Source: Rhodobacter sp. CZR27 (GTDB taxonomy: Bacteria; Pseudomonadota; Alphaproteobacteria; Rhodobacterales; Rhodobacteraceae). Taken from it: a stretch of 64,000 bases of DNA. Shown piece after piece: positions 28,450 through 38,444 of the stretch. The position numbers and the translations under genes were made by a program. Position 1 is the stretch's first letter, and every line of letters begins with the position of its first letter. The stretch spans positions 110,001-174,000 of the forward strand of contig NZ_CP023550.1 in NCBI RefSeq assembly GCF_002407205.1, given 5' to 3'. Under the pieces are notes generated by a model. That model searched no databases. It saw only the letters and a program-made list of their open reading frames with translations, and had not been told where the DNA came from.

Positions 28450-29165
28450 TCAGTTCAGCGCGGGGAAGTAGCCGGCGGGCGACATCCGGGCCGCCTGCGC
28501 TTCCGCTCCCCGCGTGATGAGGGCGATGCGGGGGGCCATTCAGGCGTGCGTCCCGGCCGCCGCCGATGGCCTCCATGGCCGCGGCCACCGCCCGCTCTCC
28601 CTGCTCCACCGGATCGTCGAACGGCACGGCGAGGATCTGGCCGCCCAGCAGTCCCCGCGCGATGCCATGGCTGAAATAGATCGCGGCCAGTGCGGGCGCG
28701 GCCGACGCGGGTGCCTCGGCCGCCCGCAGCGCCATCGCCGCCTCGATGGCAGGGGCATTCCCGATGACGAGATCGAGGGCCGGCCAGTCGGCCAGAGCGC
28801 GTTCCAGGGTCCGCAGCTGCTCGCGCAGGCCGGTGTCGGCCCGGTAGACCGCAAGGATCTCGACACCGCAGAGCCGGAAAGGGCCGCGTTCAGGCCGGCC
28901 TCGAGCGGTCCGACCCATCCGGATTCCACCGGCCCCGACAGCAGGATCGCGCGCTGCCGGACCGTTCCCCCGGGGTGGAGCGTGGCGAGGTGCCGGCCCA
29001 GCACCGCGCCCATCTCGTGCCAGTCCACGCCGATCCGTGCCGCAAGCGCGGGGCCGAACATGGCCTACGAGAAGCCGCCGATCCTCGAGGGGGTGGAGAT
29101 CGGCACCCCCGTCCGGCACATGAACCACACGGGCGGATAGGTCTTCCGCCTCGATGACCTCGGGG
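28450..29165 (-). pseudogene. torT-like periplasmic TMAO-sensor protein, decayed
   Basis: Three frames must be joined. One gives RIGVDWHEMGAVLGRHLATL and ILLSGPVESGWVGPLEAGLNAAL. The next gives EILAVYRADTGLREQLRTLE, ALDLVIGNAPAIEAAMAL, AIYFSHGIARGLLGGQILA and VEQGERAVAAAMEAIGGG. The last gives MAPRIALITRG and RMSPAGYFPALN. In this order they follow E. coli TorT (VPWFQMGYQPGRYL, IDVVAGTAIAAEAAM, FYLSHQVYRGL, SLSPGGFRPV). At least two frameshifts are present, and the 5' third is missing, ending at the IS1111-type element. No torS, torR or reductase genes remain nearby. Confidence 0.65.
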
Positions 29166-29180
29166 GGCGGTCACATCATG

Positions 29181-30533
29181 TGTGGGTAGCCCCGGTTTTA
29201 GCGGGCTGTCGCCTCGGCTAGCATGATACGATCGAATGCGTCCATGTGTCAGGCCTTTCGTCGGAGCGCTTTGCTCCATGGCCGGTATGGGATGCGCGGG
29301 TTGTGGTCAAAACATCAAAACGAGCTCGAAGCTCTCCATGTGACACTGGTTTCCCCAACCCCGATCTGTCCGATCGATTTCATACAAGCTTCAGCTTCTC
29401 CCGCATTTCGAGGCGGTGCTGCTGACCTCGTCAGTTCGCCATCAGCGGTCCCCCTCGAAACTCTTCGTTCTTTGTGATCATGGCCCAAAGCATGCGGGCC
29501 ATCTTGTTCGCCAATGCGATGGCGGCCAGCATCCGTGGCTTGCGTGCCAGCATCCGCCCCAGCCACGAGCTTTCTGCGGGTGGCCGGATCTTGGTCCCGG
29601 AGATTACGGCCATCGCGCCAATGATCAGCAAGCGCCGGATGTCGCGCTGGCCGGACTTGCTCGTGCGGCCGAGCCTCTGCTTGCCGCCGCTGGAATGCTG
29701 TCGCGGCACGAGGCCCAGCCAAGCCGAGAAATCCCTTCCCTGACGGAAGCTCTCCATCGGTGGCGCGAAAGCCGCCAATGCCATCGCGGTAATAGGGCCT
29801 ATGCCGGGCATCTTTTGCAGTCGGGCTGAGAACCGCGAACGTTTGCTGGCCGCCGCGATCTGCGTATCAAGCTCGGTGATCCTCTGCGACAGATCGTCGA
29901 TCTGATCAAAGCAAAGCTGTGCCATGTGGCGGACCACAGCAGGAAGATCGTCTGACCCTGCGCCCGGCTCCAGAACGGTCCGCAGCTTGTCCACGTTCTC
30001 CCGCCCCTTCCCGGCGACAAGCCCGAACTCGGCGAGATGGCCGCGCAAGGCATTGATCATCTGCGTCCGCTGCCCTACCAGCAGATCCCGCAGCCTGAAG
30101 ATCATGCCGAGGCCCTGCTGCTCCGGCGTCTTCACCTCGACGAAACGCATGGTCGGCCGACTGCCCGCTTCCGCGATCGCCTCGGCATCCGCCATGTCGT
30201 TTTTCTGGCTCTTCACATACGGCTTGACGAATTTCGGGGCGATCAGGCGCACTTCATGCCCGATGGCCGACAAGGTCCGGGCCCAATGATGAGCGGTGGC
30301 ACAGGCCTCCATCGCAATGATGCACCCGGACTGCGACTGCATGAACGTGAGAAACTGCTTGCGCGACAGCTTCTTGCGAAACACGACCTCGCCTTCTGCT
30401 GTCGCTCCGTGCAGTTGAAAAACCTGTTTCGCCAGGTCAACGCCGATGATCGAGACGTCCTTCATAGCGGGTTCCTCCTGATCCTGTCTGGATCACTGTG
30501 GCACATAAGTGCCGTCAGGAGGGGCTACCCAAC
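29181..30533 (-). mobile_element. IS1111-type element of the IS110 family, intact
   Basis: The transposase (29431-30465) lies between subterminal inverted repeats tgggtagcccc (29183-29193) and ggggctaccca (30521-30531), as expected for the IS1111 branch of IS110. The exact tips may be a few bases outside. It interrupts or borders the torT-like remnant. Confidence 0.8.
29431..30465 (-). CDS. IS110/IS1111-family transposase, full length
   Basis: 344 residues. The DEDD domain starts IIGVDLAKQVFQLHGA and includes NDMADAEAIAEA; the C-terminal transposase_20 domain has MPGIGPITAMALAAF and the serine-containing block WLGLVPRQHSSGGKQRLG. No frameshift or stop is seen, in contrast to the other IS110-type gene near position 3000. 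The start follows ggaggaacccgct. The two IS110 copies are not closely similar. Confidence 0.92.
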   Translation of the reverse strand: MKDVSIIGVDLAKQVFQLHGATAEGEVVFRKKLSRKQFLTFMQSQSGCIIAMEACATAHHWARTLSAIGHEVRLIAPKFVKPYVKSQKNDMADAEAIAEAGSRPTMRFVEVKTPEQQGLGMIFRLRDLLVGQRTQMINALRGHLAEFGLVAGKGRENVDKLRTVLEPGAGSDDLPAVVRHMAQLCFDQIDDLSQRITELDTQIAAASKRSRFSARLQKMPGIGPITAMALAAFAPPMESFRQGRDFSAWLGLVPRQHSSGGKQRLGRTSKSGQRDIRRLLIIGAMAVISGTKIRPPAESSWLGRMLARKPRMLAAIALANKMARMLWAMITKNEEFRGGPLMAN

Positions 30534-30623
30534 CCATCATCAAAGCCCCAGCCATGCACCAAGATTGAAACTGGACCCCTCCATCGGGGCAGGCCAGAAA
30601 GTTCAGTGGCAGGTCAGGGGGCG

Positions 30624-32516
30624 TCAGATCACCAGGAAGTCCGAAGCCGAAAGGGCCAGATCGGGCTCAAGCCTCGCCAGAAGCGTACGGCCCCCCGCAG
30701 AGGAGCCATTCGAGTCGAACCAGAGCGCTCCGGTCCCGGTTGCGTAAACCAGATGATCATCGGCATCCGTCGCAAGCCCCCGTGCATTGGCGACGAAGGC
30801 CTCGGGATCCAGCGTCCCGGCCCCGAGGCCAACAAAAGCCGCGCCGGCAAGTTCGATCCTGTCGAAGCCTGCTACGAAGTCGAGGATCGAGTCGGCGCCC
30901 GTGGTGCCCGGAGCGCCGTGGAAGACGAAGGTGTCGCGGCCAATGGAGCCCACGAGCTGGTCGCGGCCTTGTCCGCCGTAGAGCCGATCCTCGCCCGAAC
31001 CCCCGTCGAGGTAATCCGCGCCTGCGCCGCCGCGCAGCAGGTCGCCTCCCACGGTCCCCGAGATTCTGTCATCCCCCGCGCTGCCGGTTATCGTGGCGGC
31101 TTCGAATCCCTGGAGATCCACGAGCCGCACCGAGCCGTCGCTCATCGTGATCCGGCTCCTGTCGAGGCTGTCGAAGACGATGCTGACACCGGAAGCCGAC
31201 AGACCTTCGCCGTAGCGCCCGGTGTAGTTCAGCACGATCCGGTCGTCGCCCTCGCCCGCATCAAGCCAGGCGTAATCATACATGATGTGACTCGACGGGC
31301 CCGGCGCAAGGAACCCCGCCACAATGACGTCGTCTCCGGCGCTGAACTCGCCGCTGACGAACTCGAACCCCTCCGCGATCCTCGTTCCGTTAACCGTTAT
31401 GACACCCTCAAGGAAAAACATTTCCACCGGGCCTGTCTCATCAAGCCACATCGACAACGTGTCGAGTCCGGCCCCGCCCCTGGCGCGGCATTCAAGGCTG
31501 TGAATCCAGACGGCGTCGTTTCCGCTGCCGCCCTGCAGCGTACTGTTGCCACTGGAGGTCAACCAATCGTCTCCGGCTCCGCCGATCAAGGTGTCGCCCG
31601 GTTCCCCCGTGATCGTATCGGCCCCGGCGCCGCCGAGAAGGAGATCCGGATCAAGATCAAACGCCGTTGGCAGCCTCCAGCCATAGTTGCCATCATGAAT
31701 ACGGTCGTCGCCGGCTCCACCGACGATCCGGTCGCATCCATGACCTCCGATCAGGAAATCGTTCCCGCTTCCCCCGACCAGAAGGTCGTCGCCAGCCCGG
31801 CCTTCGAAGTCACCCTGCAGGGCGCCTGCGATCATCCTGTCGTTGCCCGCTGTGCCGTGGACGCCGACAGTTTCCACGTCTTCCAGAACCAGCTGGCGCA
31901 GGGAGCCGTCCGACAGTCGTATGGAGGACTCGCCGGAGCTGAAGTCGAGATCGAGCGCCTCGATCCCGAGGCCGTCGGGCGACGAACCCATGTAGTCCAG
32001 GTAGATGTAATCGTGGCCGTCTCCGCCATCGACATGTCCACCGCGCCCTGCACGATCCGTCATCAGCGCATCGGTCCGGAAGAGCCCGGACCCGGAGCCA
32101 AGGCTGATGTCGAAGAACTCCACACTGCTGGCCAGAAGTCCGTCTTCCGGCCTCGAAAGGTCGCCCCAGCGGTCATAGAGGTAGATGTCGCTGGTCACCG
32201 CCGACAGGTCGAGACGCAGCAGGTCCAGACCGTCGCCCCCCCGGGCGACATCGTTCAGGCCGACTGCGGCGAGGGTGTCGTCGCCCTCGCCGCCGATCAG
32301 CGTATCCGCCCCTGCCCGCCCTTCCAGCCAGTCGTTGCCGCCGTTTCCGACGAGCAGGTCCGATCCCGCGCCTCCGATCAGGGTGTCGTCGCCCGATCCA
32401 CCTTCAAGCGTGATGCCGAGCGTGGCGGGCACCATCCTTGGCTGATCGAGCGTGGGAATGCACTTGGCCGCCAGGGAAAAAGGAGCAGTCGCACTCGGGC
32501 GCTTCTCGAAAATCAT
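30624..32516 (-). CDS. RTX calcium-binding repeat protein, type I secreted
   Basis: 630 residues, no N-terminal signal. GGxGxDxL nonapeptides occur in at least four clusters (about 40-90, 215-300, 310-350, 490-540), separated by irregular beta-rich spacers. The last ~100 residues (RDTFVFHGAPG ... DFVAGFDRIEL ... ATGTGALWFDSNG ... DFLVI) are closely related to the end of the Calx-beta RTX protein at 21246-23792. The shared end is the probable type I secretion module. It sits just after the IS1111-type element. Confidence 0.85.
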   Translation of the reverse strand: MIFEKRPSATAPFSLAAKCIPTLDQPRMVPATLGITLEGGSGDDTLIGGAGSDLLVGNGGNDWLEGRAGADTLIGGEGDDTLAAVGLNDVARGGDGLDLLRLDLSAVTSDIYLYDRWGDLSRPEDGLLASSVEFFDISLGSGSGLFRTDALMTDRAGRGGHVDGGDGHDYIYLDYMGSSPDGLGIEALDLDFSSGESSIRLSDGSLRQLVLEDVETVGVHGTAGNDRMIAGALQGDFEGRAGDDLLVGGSGNDFLIGGHGCDRIVGGAGDDRIHDGNYGWRLPTAFDLDPDLLLGGAGADTITGEPGDTLIGGAGDDWLTSSGNSTLQGGSGNDAVWIHSLECRARGGAGLDTLSMWLDETGPVEMFFLEGVITVNGTRIAEGFEFVSGEFSAGDDVIVAGFLAPGPSSHIMYDYAWLDAGEGDDRIVLNYTGRYGEGLSASGVSIVFDSLDRSRITMSDGSVRLVDLQGFEAATITGSAGDDRISGTVGGDLLRGGAGADYLDGGSGEDRLYGGQGRDQLVGSIGRDTFVFHGAPGTTGADSILDFVAGFDRIELAGAAFVGLGAGTLDPEAFVANARGLATDADDHLVYATGTGALWFDSNGSSAGGRTLLARLEPDLALSASDFLVI

Positions 32517-32886
32517 CGTTCACGTTCCAATAGATAAGGCACAACAGGTTCAATGGCATCGGGGTAGCACGGCCGGGACGAGCGGGACAAGCAGGTGCGC
32601 GGTCCTGTCGCCGCCGGCCGGCACAGTCGTTAACCACACGGCTTCCTGTCCGAGACCGTGCTGGGCTGCGCCGGGCGGCGACTGGCCGACGACCGATGCT
32701 GTGCCCCCCGATGGGGACTTGCCGGTTCCGGCGCCCCGCCCTGCCCCGGGCCCGCCGCGCGCGGGCGAGGTTTTCCGACCCCGCCGGGGCAACGGGTGGC
32801 ATCAGCACGCCGGGGGCCCGCCCCGCGCGGGCGAAGATTACCCGCAACCGGCGGGAACATTCGGGCGGGATCGCGATTTCCGCCCC
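32517..32886. other. divergent intergenic region before nap, with a partial direct repeat
   Basis: This 370-bp stretch separates the RTX gene from napK. Two similar strings, gcccgccgcgcgcgggcgaggt (from 32749) and gcccgccccgcgcgggcgaaga (from 32816), form an imperfect direct repeat about 67 bases apart. No FNR-type TTGAT-N4-ATCAA box is visible. It must hold the nap promoter. Confidence 0.4.
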
Positions 32887-33129
32887 ATGCCGGTACGCAG
32901 GCCCCCCTTCGCGCGCAGGTCGCGTCGCTCGCTCGCCTCGGCTTTCGGGATGGGAGCCCTGGTGGGCATTCCGATCGGCATGATCTGGAGCTGGTTCGAC
33001 TACGGCGCCTTCGAACTGGGCTACATGTCCAATCACGTGGTGGGGGCCGCCTTCTTCACCGGGCTCCTGACGGTCGGGGCCGAGGCGCTGCGGCGGCGCT
33101 TCTCGCGACACGAGGGCGGCGATGCCTGA
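32887..33129 (+). CDS. napK: NapK, small membrane protein of the nap operon
   Basis: 80 residues with two hydrophobic segments (about 16-34 and 47-64) after a basic N-terminus. Its place as first gene, overlapping napE by 8 bases, is that of NapK in the napKEFDABC operon of Rhodobacter sphaeroides. Function is not established. The call rests on position, size and membrane character rather than on a motif. Confidence 0.7.
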   Translation: MPVRRPPFARRSRRSLASAFGMGALVGIPIGMIWSWFDYGAFELGYMSNHVVGAAFFTGLLTVGAEALRRRFSRHEGGDA

Positions 33130-33304
33130 TCCCGCCCCCCTTCCGGCGGAAGAGCCTCCCGTCCGGCGGCGCGAGGAGATCGTGGTGTTCCTGCTGCTGG
33201 CCGCGCTGATCTGGCCGTTCCTCGCCATCGCCTTCGTCGGCGGCTGGGGCTTTCTCATCTGGATGTGGCAGATGGCCTTCGGCCCGCCCGGCCCTCCGGT
33301 CTGA
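33122..33304 (+). CDS. napE: NapE, small membrane protein
   Basis: 60 residues. A cytoplasmic basic stretch (RRREE) is followed by one or two hydrophobic segments with LLAALIWPFLAIAFVGGWGF, which matches the NapE/TorE family. The role is unknown; members accompany periplasmic nitrate or TMAO reductases. It overlaps napK and is followed by napF after 11 bases. Confidence 0.85.
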   Translation: MPDPAPLPAEEPPVRRREEIVVFLLLAALIWPFLAIAFVGGWGFLIWMWQMAFGPPGPPV

Positions 33305-33315
33305 GGGAGAAGGAC

Positions 33316-33798
33316 ATGACCCTGACGCGGCGCCATCTGCTCGGGGGGCGGGTCGAGCCTCCTCCTCCACCACCGCTTCCCCGGCCGCCGTGGATGGCGG
33401 AGCCTTCGGCCTGCACCTTCTGCGGCCTCTGCGCCCGGGCCTGTCCCGAGGGGATCGTGACCACGGGCGGGCTGCCCGCGATCGAGTTCCACGCCGCCTG
33501 CACCTTCTGCGGCGCCTGCGCCGAGGCCTGCCCCGAGCCCGTCTTCGACCGCGGCCTGCCGCCCTTCCGCCACCGGGTCCTGCTGGGCGAGGGCTGCCTT
33601 CCCCGCCTCGGCGTGACCTGCGGCAGCTGTGCGGACATCTGCCCCGAGGCCGCGATCCGGCTGCGGCCGCGGCTGGGCGGACCGCCGCTGCCGGCGCTCG
33701 ATGCCGCCGCCTGCACCGGCTGCGGCGCCTGCCTTGCCGCCTGCCCGGGCGATGCGATCCTGATCCTGCCTGCCGAGGAGCCGCCGCGCCATGGCTGA
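33316..33798 (+). CDS. napF: NapF, four-cluster ferredoxin-type protein
   Basis: 160 residues with iron-sulfur motifs CTFCGLCARACP, CTFCGACAEACP, CGSCADICP and CTGCGACLAACP. NapF is a cytoplasmic protein that interacts with NapA and helps load or activate its [4Fe-4S] cluster. The N-terminus (TRRHLLGG) looks like a Tat motif, but there is no hydrophobic stretch. It overlaps napD by 8 bases. Confidence 0.93.
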   Translation: MTLTRRHLLGGRVEPPPPPPLPRPPWMAEPSACTFCGLCARACPEGIVTTGGLPAIEFHAACTFCGACAEACPEPVFDRGLPPFRHRVLLGEGCLPRLGVTCGSCADICPEAAIRLRPRLGGPPLPALDAAACTGCGACLAACPGDAILILPAEEPPRHG

Positions 33799-34054
33799 GC
33801 CGATGCTTCATATCTCGAGCGCGGTGCTGCGCGTGGTCCCGGGCCGCGAGGACGCGGTAACGCGCGAGGTCGAGGCGATGGGGGCCGAGGTGGCGCTGGC
33901 CGGGACGGGCCGGCTCGTGGTGCTGATGGAGGCCCCCTCCGGCGGCGCCATCGGCGATCTGCTGACGCGGATGACGCTGATCGAGGGCGTGCATGCGGCC
34001 TGCATGGTCTACGAGCAGGCCGAACCCCTCCGGACACTGGGAGAAGAAGCATGA
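33791..34054 (+). CDS. napD: NapD, NapA signal-peptide chaperone
   Basis: 87 residues. [20 protein letters not shown] and the closing [16 protein letters not shown] are typical of NapD, a ferredoxin-fold chaperone that binds the Tat leader of NapA until the cofactor is in place. It overlaps napA by 4 bases (ATGA). Confidence 0.92.
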   Translation: MAEPMLHISSAVLRVVPGREDAVTREVEAMGAEVALAGTGRLVVLMEAPSGGAIGDLLTRMTLIEGVHAACMVYEQAEPLRTLGEEA

Positions 34055-36546
34055 CGCTCACGCGACGCGATCTGATCAAGGCGCAGGCGGCGGCGGCTGC
34101 TGCGGCTGCGGCGGGGCTTGCGCTGCCCGCGCCTGCCCAGCCCGTGACGGGAGGGGCCGAGGCGCTGCGCATCCGCTGGTCGAAGGCGCCCTGCCGCTTC
34201 TGCGGCACCGGCTGCGGGGTGATGGTGGGCACCCGCGACGGGCATGTCGTCGCCACCCATGGCGACACGCAGGCCGAGGTGAACCGCGGCCTGAACTGCG
34301 TGAAGGGCTATTTCCTGTCCAAGATCATGTATGGCGAGGACCGCCTGACCACGCCGCTCCTGCGGATGCGCGACGGGGTCTACCACAAGGACGGCGAGTT
34401 CCAGCCGGTGAGCTGGGACGAGGCCTTCGACATCATGGCCGCGCAGGCCAAGCGCGTGCTGGCCGGGAAGGGCCCGCGGGCGGTCGGCATGTTCGGCTCG
34501 GGCCAGTGGACGATCTGGGAGGGCTATGCCGCCTCGAAGCTGATGCGCGCGGGCTTCCTGTCGAACAACCTCGACCCGAACGCGCGGCACTGCATGGCCT
34601 CGGCCGCGGTGGCCTTCATGCGCACCTTCGGCATGGACGAGCCGATGGGCTGCTATGACGACTTCGAACATGCCGACGCCTTCGTGCTCTGGGGCTCGAA
34701 CATGGCCGAGATGCACCCGATCCTGTGGAGCCGGCTGACCGACCGGCGGCTGAGCCACGAACACGTGCGCGTGGCGGTGCTCTCGACCTTCACCCATCGC
34801 AGCATGGATCTCGCGGACACGCCCATCGTCTTCACCCCGGGCACCGACCTCGCGATCCTGAACTACATCGCGAACCACATCATCCGGACGGGCCGGGTGA
34901 ACCGCGACTTCGTGGACCGGCACACGAATTTCGCGCTGGGGGCCACCGACATCGGCTACGGGCTGCGCCCCGAGCATCAGCTCCAGCTGGCGGCGCGGGG
35001 CGCGGCGGATGCGGGTGCCATGACCCCGGCCGATTTCGACGCCTTCGCGGCCTTCGTGTCCGAATACACGCTTGAAAAGGCCGCCGGGATCTCGGGGGTG
35101 GAGCCGGCGCTGCTCGAGGAGCTGGCCGAGCTTTATGCCGATCCGGACCGCAAGGTCATGTCGCTCTGGACCATGGGCTTCAACCAGCATGTGCGCGGCG
35201 TCTGGGCCAACCACATGGTCTACAACCTGCACCTGCTGACCGGGAAGATCGCCGAGCCCGGCAACTCGCCCTTCTCGCTCACGGGGCAGCCCTCGGCCTG
35301 CGGCACGGCGCGCGAGGTGGGCACCTTCGCCCACCGCCTGCCCGCCGACATGGTGGTGACCAACCCCGAGCATCGCGCCCATGCCGAGGAGATCTGGCGC
35401 CTGCCCCGCGGCCTGCTGCCCGACTGGGTGGGGGCCAGTGCGGTCGAGCAGGACCGCAAGCTGAAGGATGGCGAGATCAACTTCTACTGGGTGCAGGTCA
35501 ACAACAACATGCAGGCCGCGCCCAACATCGACCAGGAGACCTGGCCGGGCTATCGCAACCCCGAGAACTTCGTCGTGGTCTCGGACGCCTATCCCACGGT
35601 CACGGGCCGGGCGGCCGATCTGGTCCTGCCCGCCGCCATGTGGGTCGAGAAGGAGGGCGCCTACGGCAATGCCGAGCGGCGCACGCACTTCTGGCACCAG
35701 CTGGTCGAGGCGCCGGGCGAGGCGCGGTCCGACCTCTGGCAGCTGATGGAATTCTCGAAGCGCTTCACCACCGACGAGGTCTGGCCGGCCGGGATCCTCG
35801 ACGCGGCACCCGAATATCGCGGCAAGACCCTGTTCGAGGTGCTGTTCGCCAACGGGACGGTGGACCGCTTCCCCGCGACCGGGGTCGATCCCGACTATGC
35901 GAACCACGAGGCCGCGCATTTCGGCTTCTACGTCCAGAAGGGGCTGTTCGAGGAATATGCCGCCTTCGGCCGCGGCCATGGCCACGACCTCGCGCCCTTC
36001 GACACCTATCACGAGGTGCGCGGCCTGCGCTGGCCGGTGGTAGAGGGGCAGGAGACGCTCTGGCGCTACCGCGAGGGGCTCGACCCCTACGTCAAGCCGG
36101 GCGAGGGCGTGCGCTTCTACGGCAAGCCCGATGGCCGGGCGATCATCCTCGCCGTTCCCTACGAGCCGCCCGCCGAAAGCCCCGACGCGGACTACGGCCT
36201 CTGGCTGGTGACGGGCCGGGTGCTGGAACACTGGCACTCCGGCTCGATGACCATGCGGGTGCCGGAACTCTACAAGGCCTTCCCCGGGGCGGTCTGCTTC
36301 ATGCATCCCGAGGATGCGCGCGAACGCGGGCTCAACCGCGGCGCCGAGGTGCGGGTGATCTCGCGCCGCGGCGAGATGCGGACCCGGCTCGAGACCCGCG
36401 GCCGCAACCGGATGCCGCGCGGCGTGGTCTTCGTGCCCTGGTTCGACGCCAGCCAGCTCATCAACAAGGTGACGCTCGACGCCAACGACCCGATCTCCCG
36501 CCAAACGGATTTCAAGAAATGCGCCGTCAAGATCGAACCCGTCTGA
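34051..36546 (+). CDS. napA: NapA, periplasmic nitrate reductase catalytic subunit
   Basis: 831 residues, exported by a Tat leader (TRRDLIK, then an Ala-rich core to ~30). The [4Fe-4S] cluster ligands are C48, C51, C55 and C83, and the molybdenum ligand is C181 in ARHCMASA. With bis-MGD it reduces nitrate to nitrite in the periplasm. Length and motifs agree with NapA of Rhodobacter. napB starts inside its last codons in another frame (36519). Confidence 0.97.
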   Translation: MTLTRRDLIKAQAAAAAAAAAGLALPAPAQPVTGGAEALRIRWSKAPCRFCGTGCGVMVGTRDGHVVATHGDTQAEVNRGLNCVKGYFLSKIMYGEDRLTTPLLRMRDGVYHKDGEFQPVSWDEAFDIMAAQAKRVLAGKGPRAVGMFGSGQWTIWEGYAASKLMRAGFLSNNLDPNARHCMASAAVAFMRTFGMDEPMGCYDDFEHADAFVLWGSNMAEMHPILWSRLTDRRLSHEHVRVAVLSTFTHRSMDLADTPIVFTPGTDLAILNYIANHIIRTGRVNRDFVDRHTNFALGATDIGYGLRPEHQLQLAARGAADAGAMTPADFDAFAAFVSEYTLEKAAGISGVEPALLEELAELYADPDRKVMSLWTMGFNQHVRGVWANHMVYNLHLLTGKIAEPGNSPFSLTGQPSACGTAREVGTFAHRLPADMVVTNPEHRAHAEEIWRLPRGLLPDWVGASAVEQDRKLKDGEINFYWVQVNNNMQAAPNIDQETWPGYRNPENFVVVSDAYPTVTGRAADLVLPAAMWVEKEGAYGNAERRTHFWHQLVEAPGEARSDLWQLMEFSKRFTTDEVWPAGILDAAPEYRGKTLFEVLFANGTVDRFPATGVDPDYANHEAAHFGFYVQKGLFEEYAAFGRGHGHDLAPFDTYHEVRGLRWPVVEGQETLWRYREGLDPYVKPGEGVRFYGKPDGRAIILAVPYEPPAESPDADYGLWLVTGRVLEHWHSGSMTMRVPELYKAFPGAVCFMHPEDARERGLNRGAEVRVISRRGEMRTRLETRGRNRMPRGVVFVPWFDASQLINKVTLDANDPISRQTDFKKCAVKIEPV

Positions 36547-36989
36547 CCCGCGCCGCCGTGCTGGCGCTGTGGGCCCTGGCTGCCGCGGCCCAGGCGCAGG
36601 CGCAGGACGCGCCGCGCCTGACCGGCGCCGACGAGCCGATGGGAGACGTGCCCGCGCCGCCCGTCGCCGACTGGATCATCAACGACGTGCGGGTGGGGCG
36701 GAACTATCCCGAGCAGCCGCCGGTCATCCCGCACGGCATCGAGGGCTATCAGCTCTCGGTCACGGCGAACCGCTGCCTTGAATGCCACCGCCGCGAATAT
36801 TCCGGACTGGTCGCGGCGCCGATGATCTCGATCACGCATTTCCAGGACCGCGAGGGCCAGATGCTCGCGGATGTCTCGCCGCGCCGCTACTTCTGCACCG
36901 CCTGCCACGTGCCGCAGTCGAACGCGCGGCCGCTGGTCGAGAACCGCTTCCGCGACATGCTGACCCTGATGCCGGTCGGAGAGGAGTGA
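36519..36989 (+). CDS. napB: NapB, diheme cytochrome c subunit
   Basis: 156 residues, with a Sec-type leader ending in AQAQAQ-DAP (about 28) and two c-heme sites, CLECH and CTACH. NapB passes electrons to NapA. ATG 36519 lies 28 bases within the end of napA, with aagaaatg context; the overlap favours coupled translation. It ends at the napC start (TGATG). Confidence 0.94.
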   Translation: MRRQDRTRLTRAAVLALWALAAAAQAQAQDAPRLTGADEPMGDVPAPPVADWIINDVRVGRNYPEQPPVIPHGIEGYQLSVTANRCLECHRREYSGLVAAPMISITHFQDREGQMLADVSPRRYFCTACHVPQSNARPLVENRFRDMLTLMPVGEE

Positions 36990-37684
36990 TGCGGCTGCCC
37001 GTTCCCCGGTTCCTCCGCCGCTTCTGGCAGATCGCGACCCGCCCGGCAGGCTTTCTCAGCGTGGGGTTCCTGACGCTCGGCGGCTTCGTGGGCGGGGTGC
37101 TGTTCTGGGGCGGGTTCAACACGGCGCTCGAGGCCACCAATACCGAGCCCTTCTGCACCTCCTGCCACGAGATGCAGACCAACGTCTTCGAGGAACTGAC
37201 CCGCACGGTGCATTACACCAATCGCTCGGGCGTGCGCGCGGGCTGCCCGGACTGCCATGTGCCGCATGAATGGACCGACAAGATCGCGCGCAAGATGCAG
37301 GCCTCGAAGGAGGTCTGGGGCCACCTGTTCGGCACGATCGACACGCGGCGCAAGTTCCTCGACCACCGCCTGCGGCTGGCCGAGCACGAATGGGCGCGGC
37401 TGAAGGCCAATGACTCGCTCGAATGCCGGAACTGCCATTCCGAGGTGGCGATGGATTTCACCCGCCAGACCGACAGGGCGGGGCAGATCCACACGCAATA
37501 CCTGATCCGGACCGAGGGCTATACCTGCATCGACTGCCACAAGGGCATCGCGCACGAATTGCCCGATATGCGCGGCGTCGATCCGGGCTGGCTCCCCCCG
37601 CCGGAGTTGCGCGATGCCTCGGGCTTCCAGACCGGCGCCCTTCCCGATCCCGCCGCGGTGCGGGACTACGTGCTGCGGAACTGA
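36989..37684 (+). CDS. napC: NapC, tetraheme membrane quinol dehydrogenase
   Basis: 231 residues with one N-terminal membrane anchor (about 21-43) and four heme sites: CTSCH, CPDCH, CRNCH and CIDCH. NapC oxidises ubiquinol and feeds electrons to NapAB. It is the last gene of napKEFDABC; a stem-loop follows. Confidence 0.96.
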   Translation: MRLPVPRFLRRFWQIATRPAGFLSVGFLTLGGFVGGVLFWGGFNTALEATNTEPFCTSCHEMQTNVFEELTRTVHYTNRSGVRAGCPDCHVPHEWTDKIARKMQASKEVWGHLFGTIDTRRKFLDHRLRLAEHEWARLKANDSLECRNCHSEVAMDFTRQTDRAGQIHTQYLIRTEGYTCIDCHKGIAHELPDMRGVDPGWLPPPELRDASGFQTGALPDPAAVRDYVLRN

Positions 37685-37707
37685 CCCCGCGCCGCCGGGC
37701 CCGCCTT

Positions 37708-37727
37708 CGGTGCCGCTTCCGGCACCG
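37708..37727 (+). terminator. stem-loop after napC
   Basis: CGGTGCC-GCTTCC-GGCACCG is a 7-bp stem 24 bases after the napC stop, without a T-tract. It may end the nap transcript. Confidence 0.45.
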
Positions 37728-37868
37728 CCGGAACGACAGGAGGGGCCCGCCGCGGGGAGGGTCGGGCAGCGGGCACCCCGGGCTCTTGCCGACCGGCCGG
37801 ACGGCGAAGGGAAAGCCGAATGCCCCTGCCGGGGCCGCCTCCTGCCGGGGCCGCCTGTCGCGGGGGTC

Positions 37869-38105
37869 TCAGTGGCCGGTTCGGTAGCCGGCGGCCTCCA
37901 GCGCGATCTGCCCGATCGAGAGGCGGCTGATGCCGATGTCGGCGAGGTCGCGGTCGGTCATCGCGGCAAGTTCGCCGAGGGTCTGCCGGTAGATCCGCCG
38001 CTGCGCCAGCGCCTCGGCCGAAAGGCCTGCGGCGTCGAGAAGACGGCGGAGGAAGGAGGGAAGACGGAAGCCGTCGCGTAGGGTGCTGTGGGTCAGGGTG
38101 GTCAT
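37869..38105 (-). CDS. DUF1127 (YjiS-like) small protein
   Basis: 78 residues. The C-terminal half has the DUF1127 signature ELAAMTDRDLADIGISR, common in Rhodobacterales small basic proteins, some of which bind RNA. ATG 38105 is chosen because aaggacagtgcc lies upstream. A longer frame to 38228 adds a segment with no similarity. Confidence 0.85.
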   Translation of the reverse strand: MTTLTHSTLRDGFRLPSFLRRLLDAAGLSAEALAQRRIYRQTLGELAAMTDRDLADIGISRLSIGQIALEAAGYRTGH

Positions 38106-38444
38106 GGCACTGTCCTTGTCTGGTGTCCGGCCGCTGTCTCGGAGCAGCCGCGCGGATGTCTCCCGCTGCAATGCAGCAAATGGGGACTTTTGCAGGACCC
38201 GAAACTCCCGGAGCGGGAACCCCGGCATTCGGTGGGCGCATGGCTCGTCCCGGGGCGTGCAGGGGAGACGCGGCGCCTCCCTGCGGCAGTCCGCGCCCCG
38301 GGTTGGAGAGCAGGCCGTCAGAACGGAAGCGCCCGCGGTGCCCTCGGACCCGCCTCCCTGCGGTGGGGCCCGTTCAGGGAAGGAAGCGCCAACCTGCGCG
38401 GGTTCCCTCGCATCAGGGCCCGCCCCCGGCAGGGCGCCCGGCCG
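38106..38444. other. 339-bp region with no gene seen
   Basis: GC-rich sequence between the DUF1127 gene and the stop of the hypothetical gene at 38445. Frames here are shadows. The first ~100 bases (aatgcagcaaatggggact, near 38170) must hold the DUF1127 promoter. Confidence 0.3.

Noticed and set aside
34009..36504. 831-codon open frame on the minus strand opposite napA
   Set aside because: It is the full-length antisense shadow of napA, caused by high GC at third positions. It has no domain, and napA motifs are certain.
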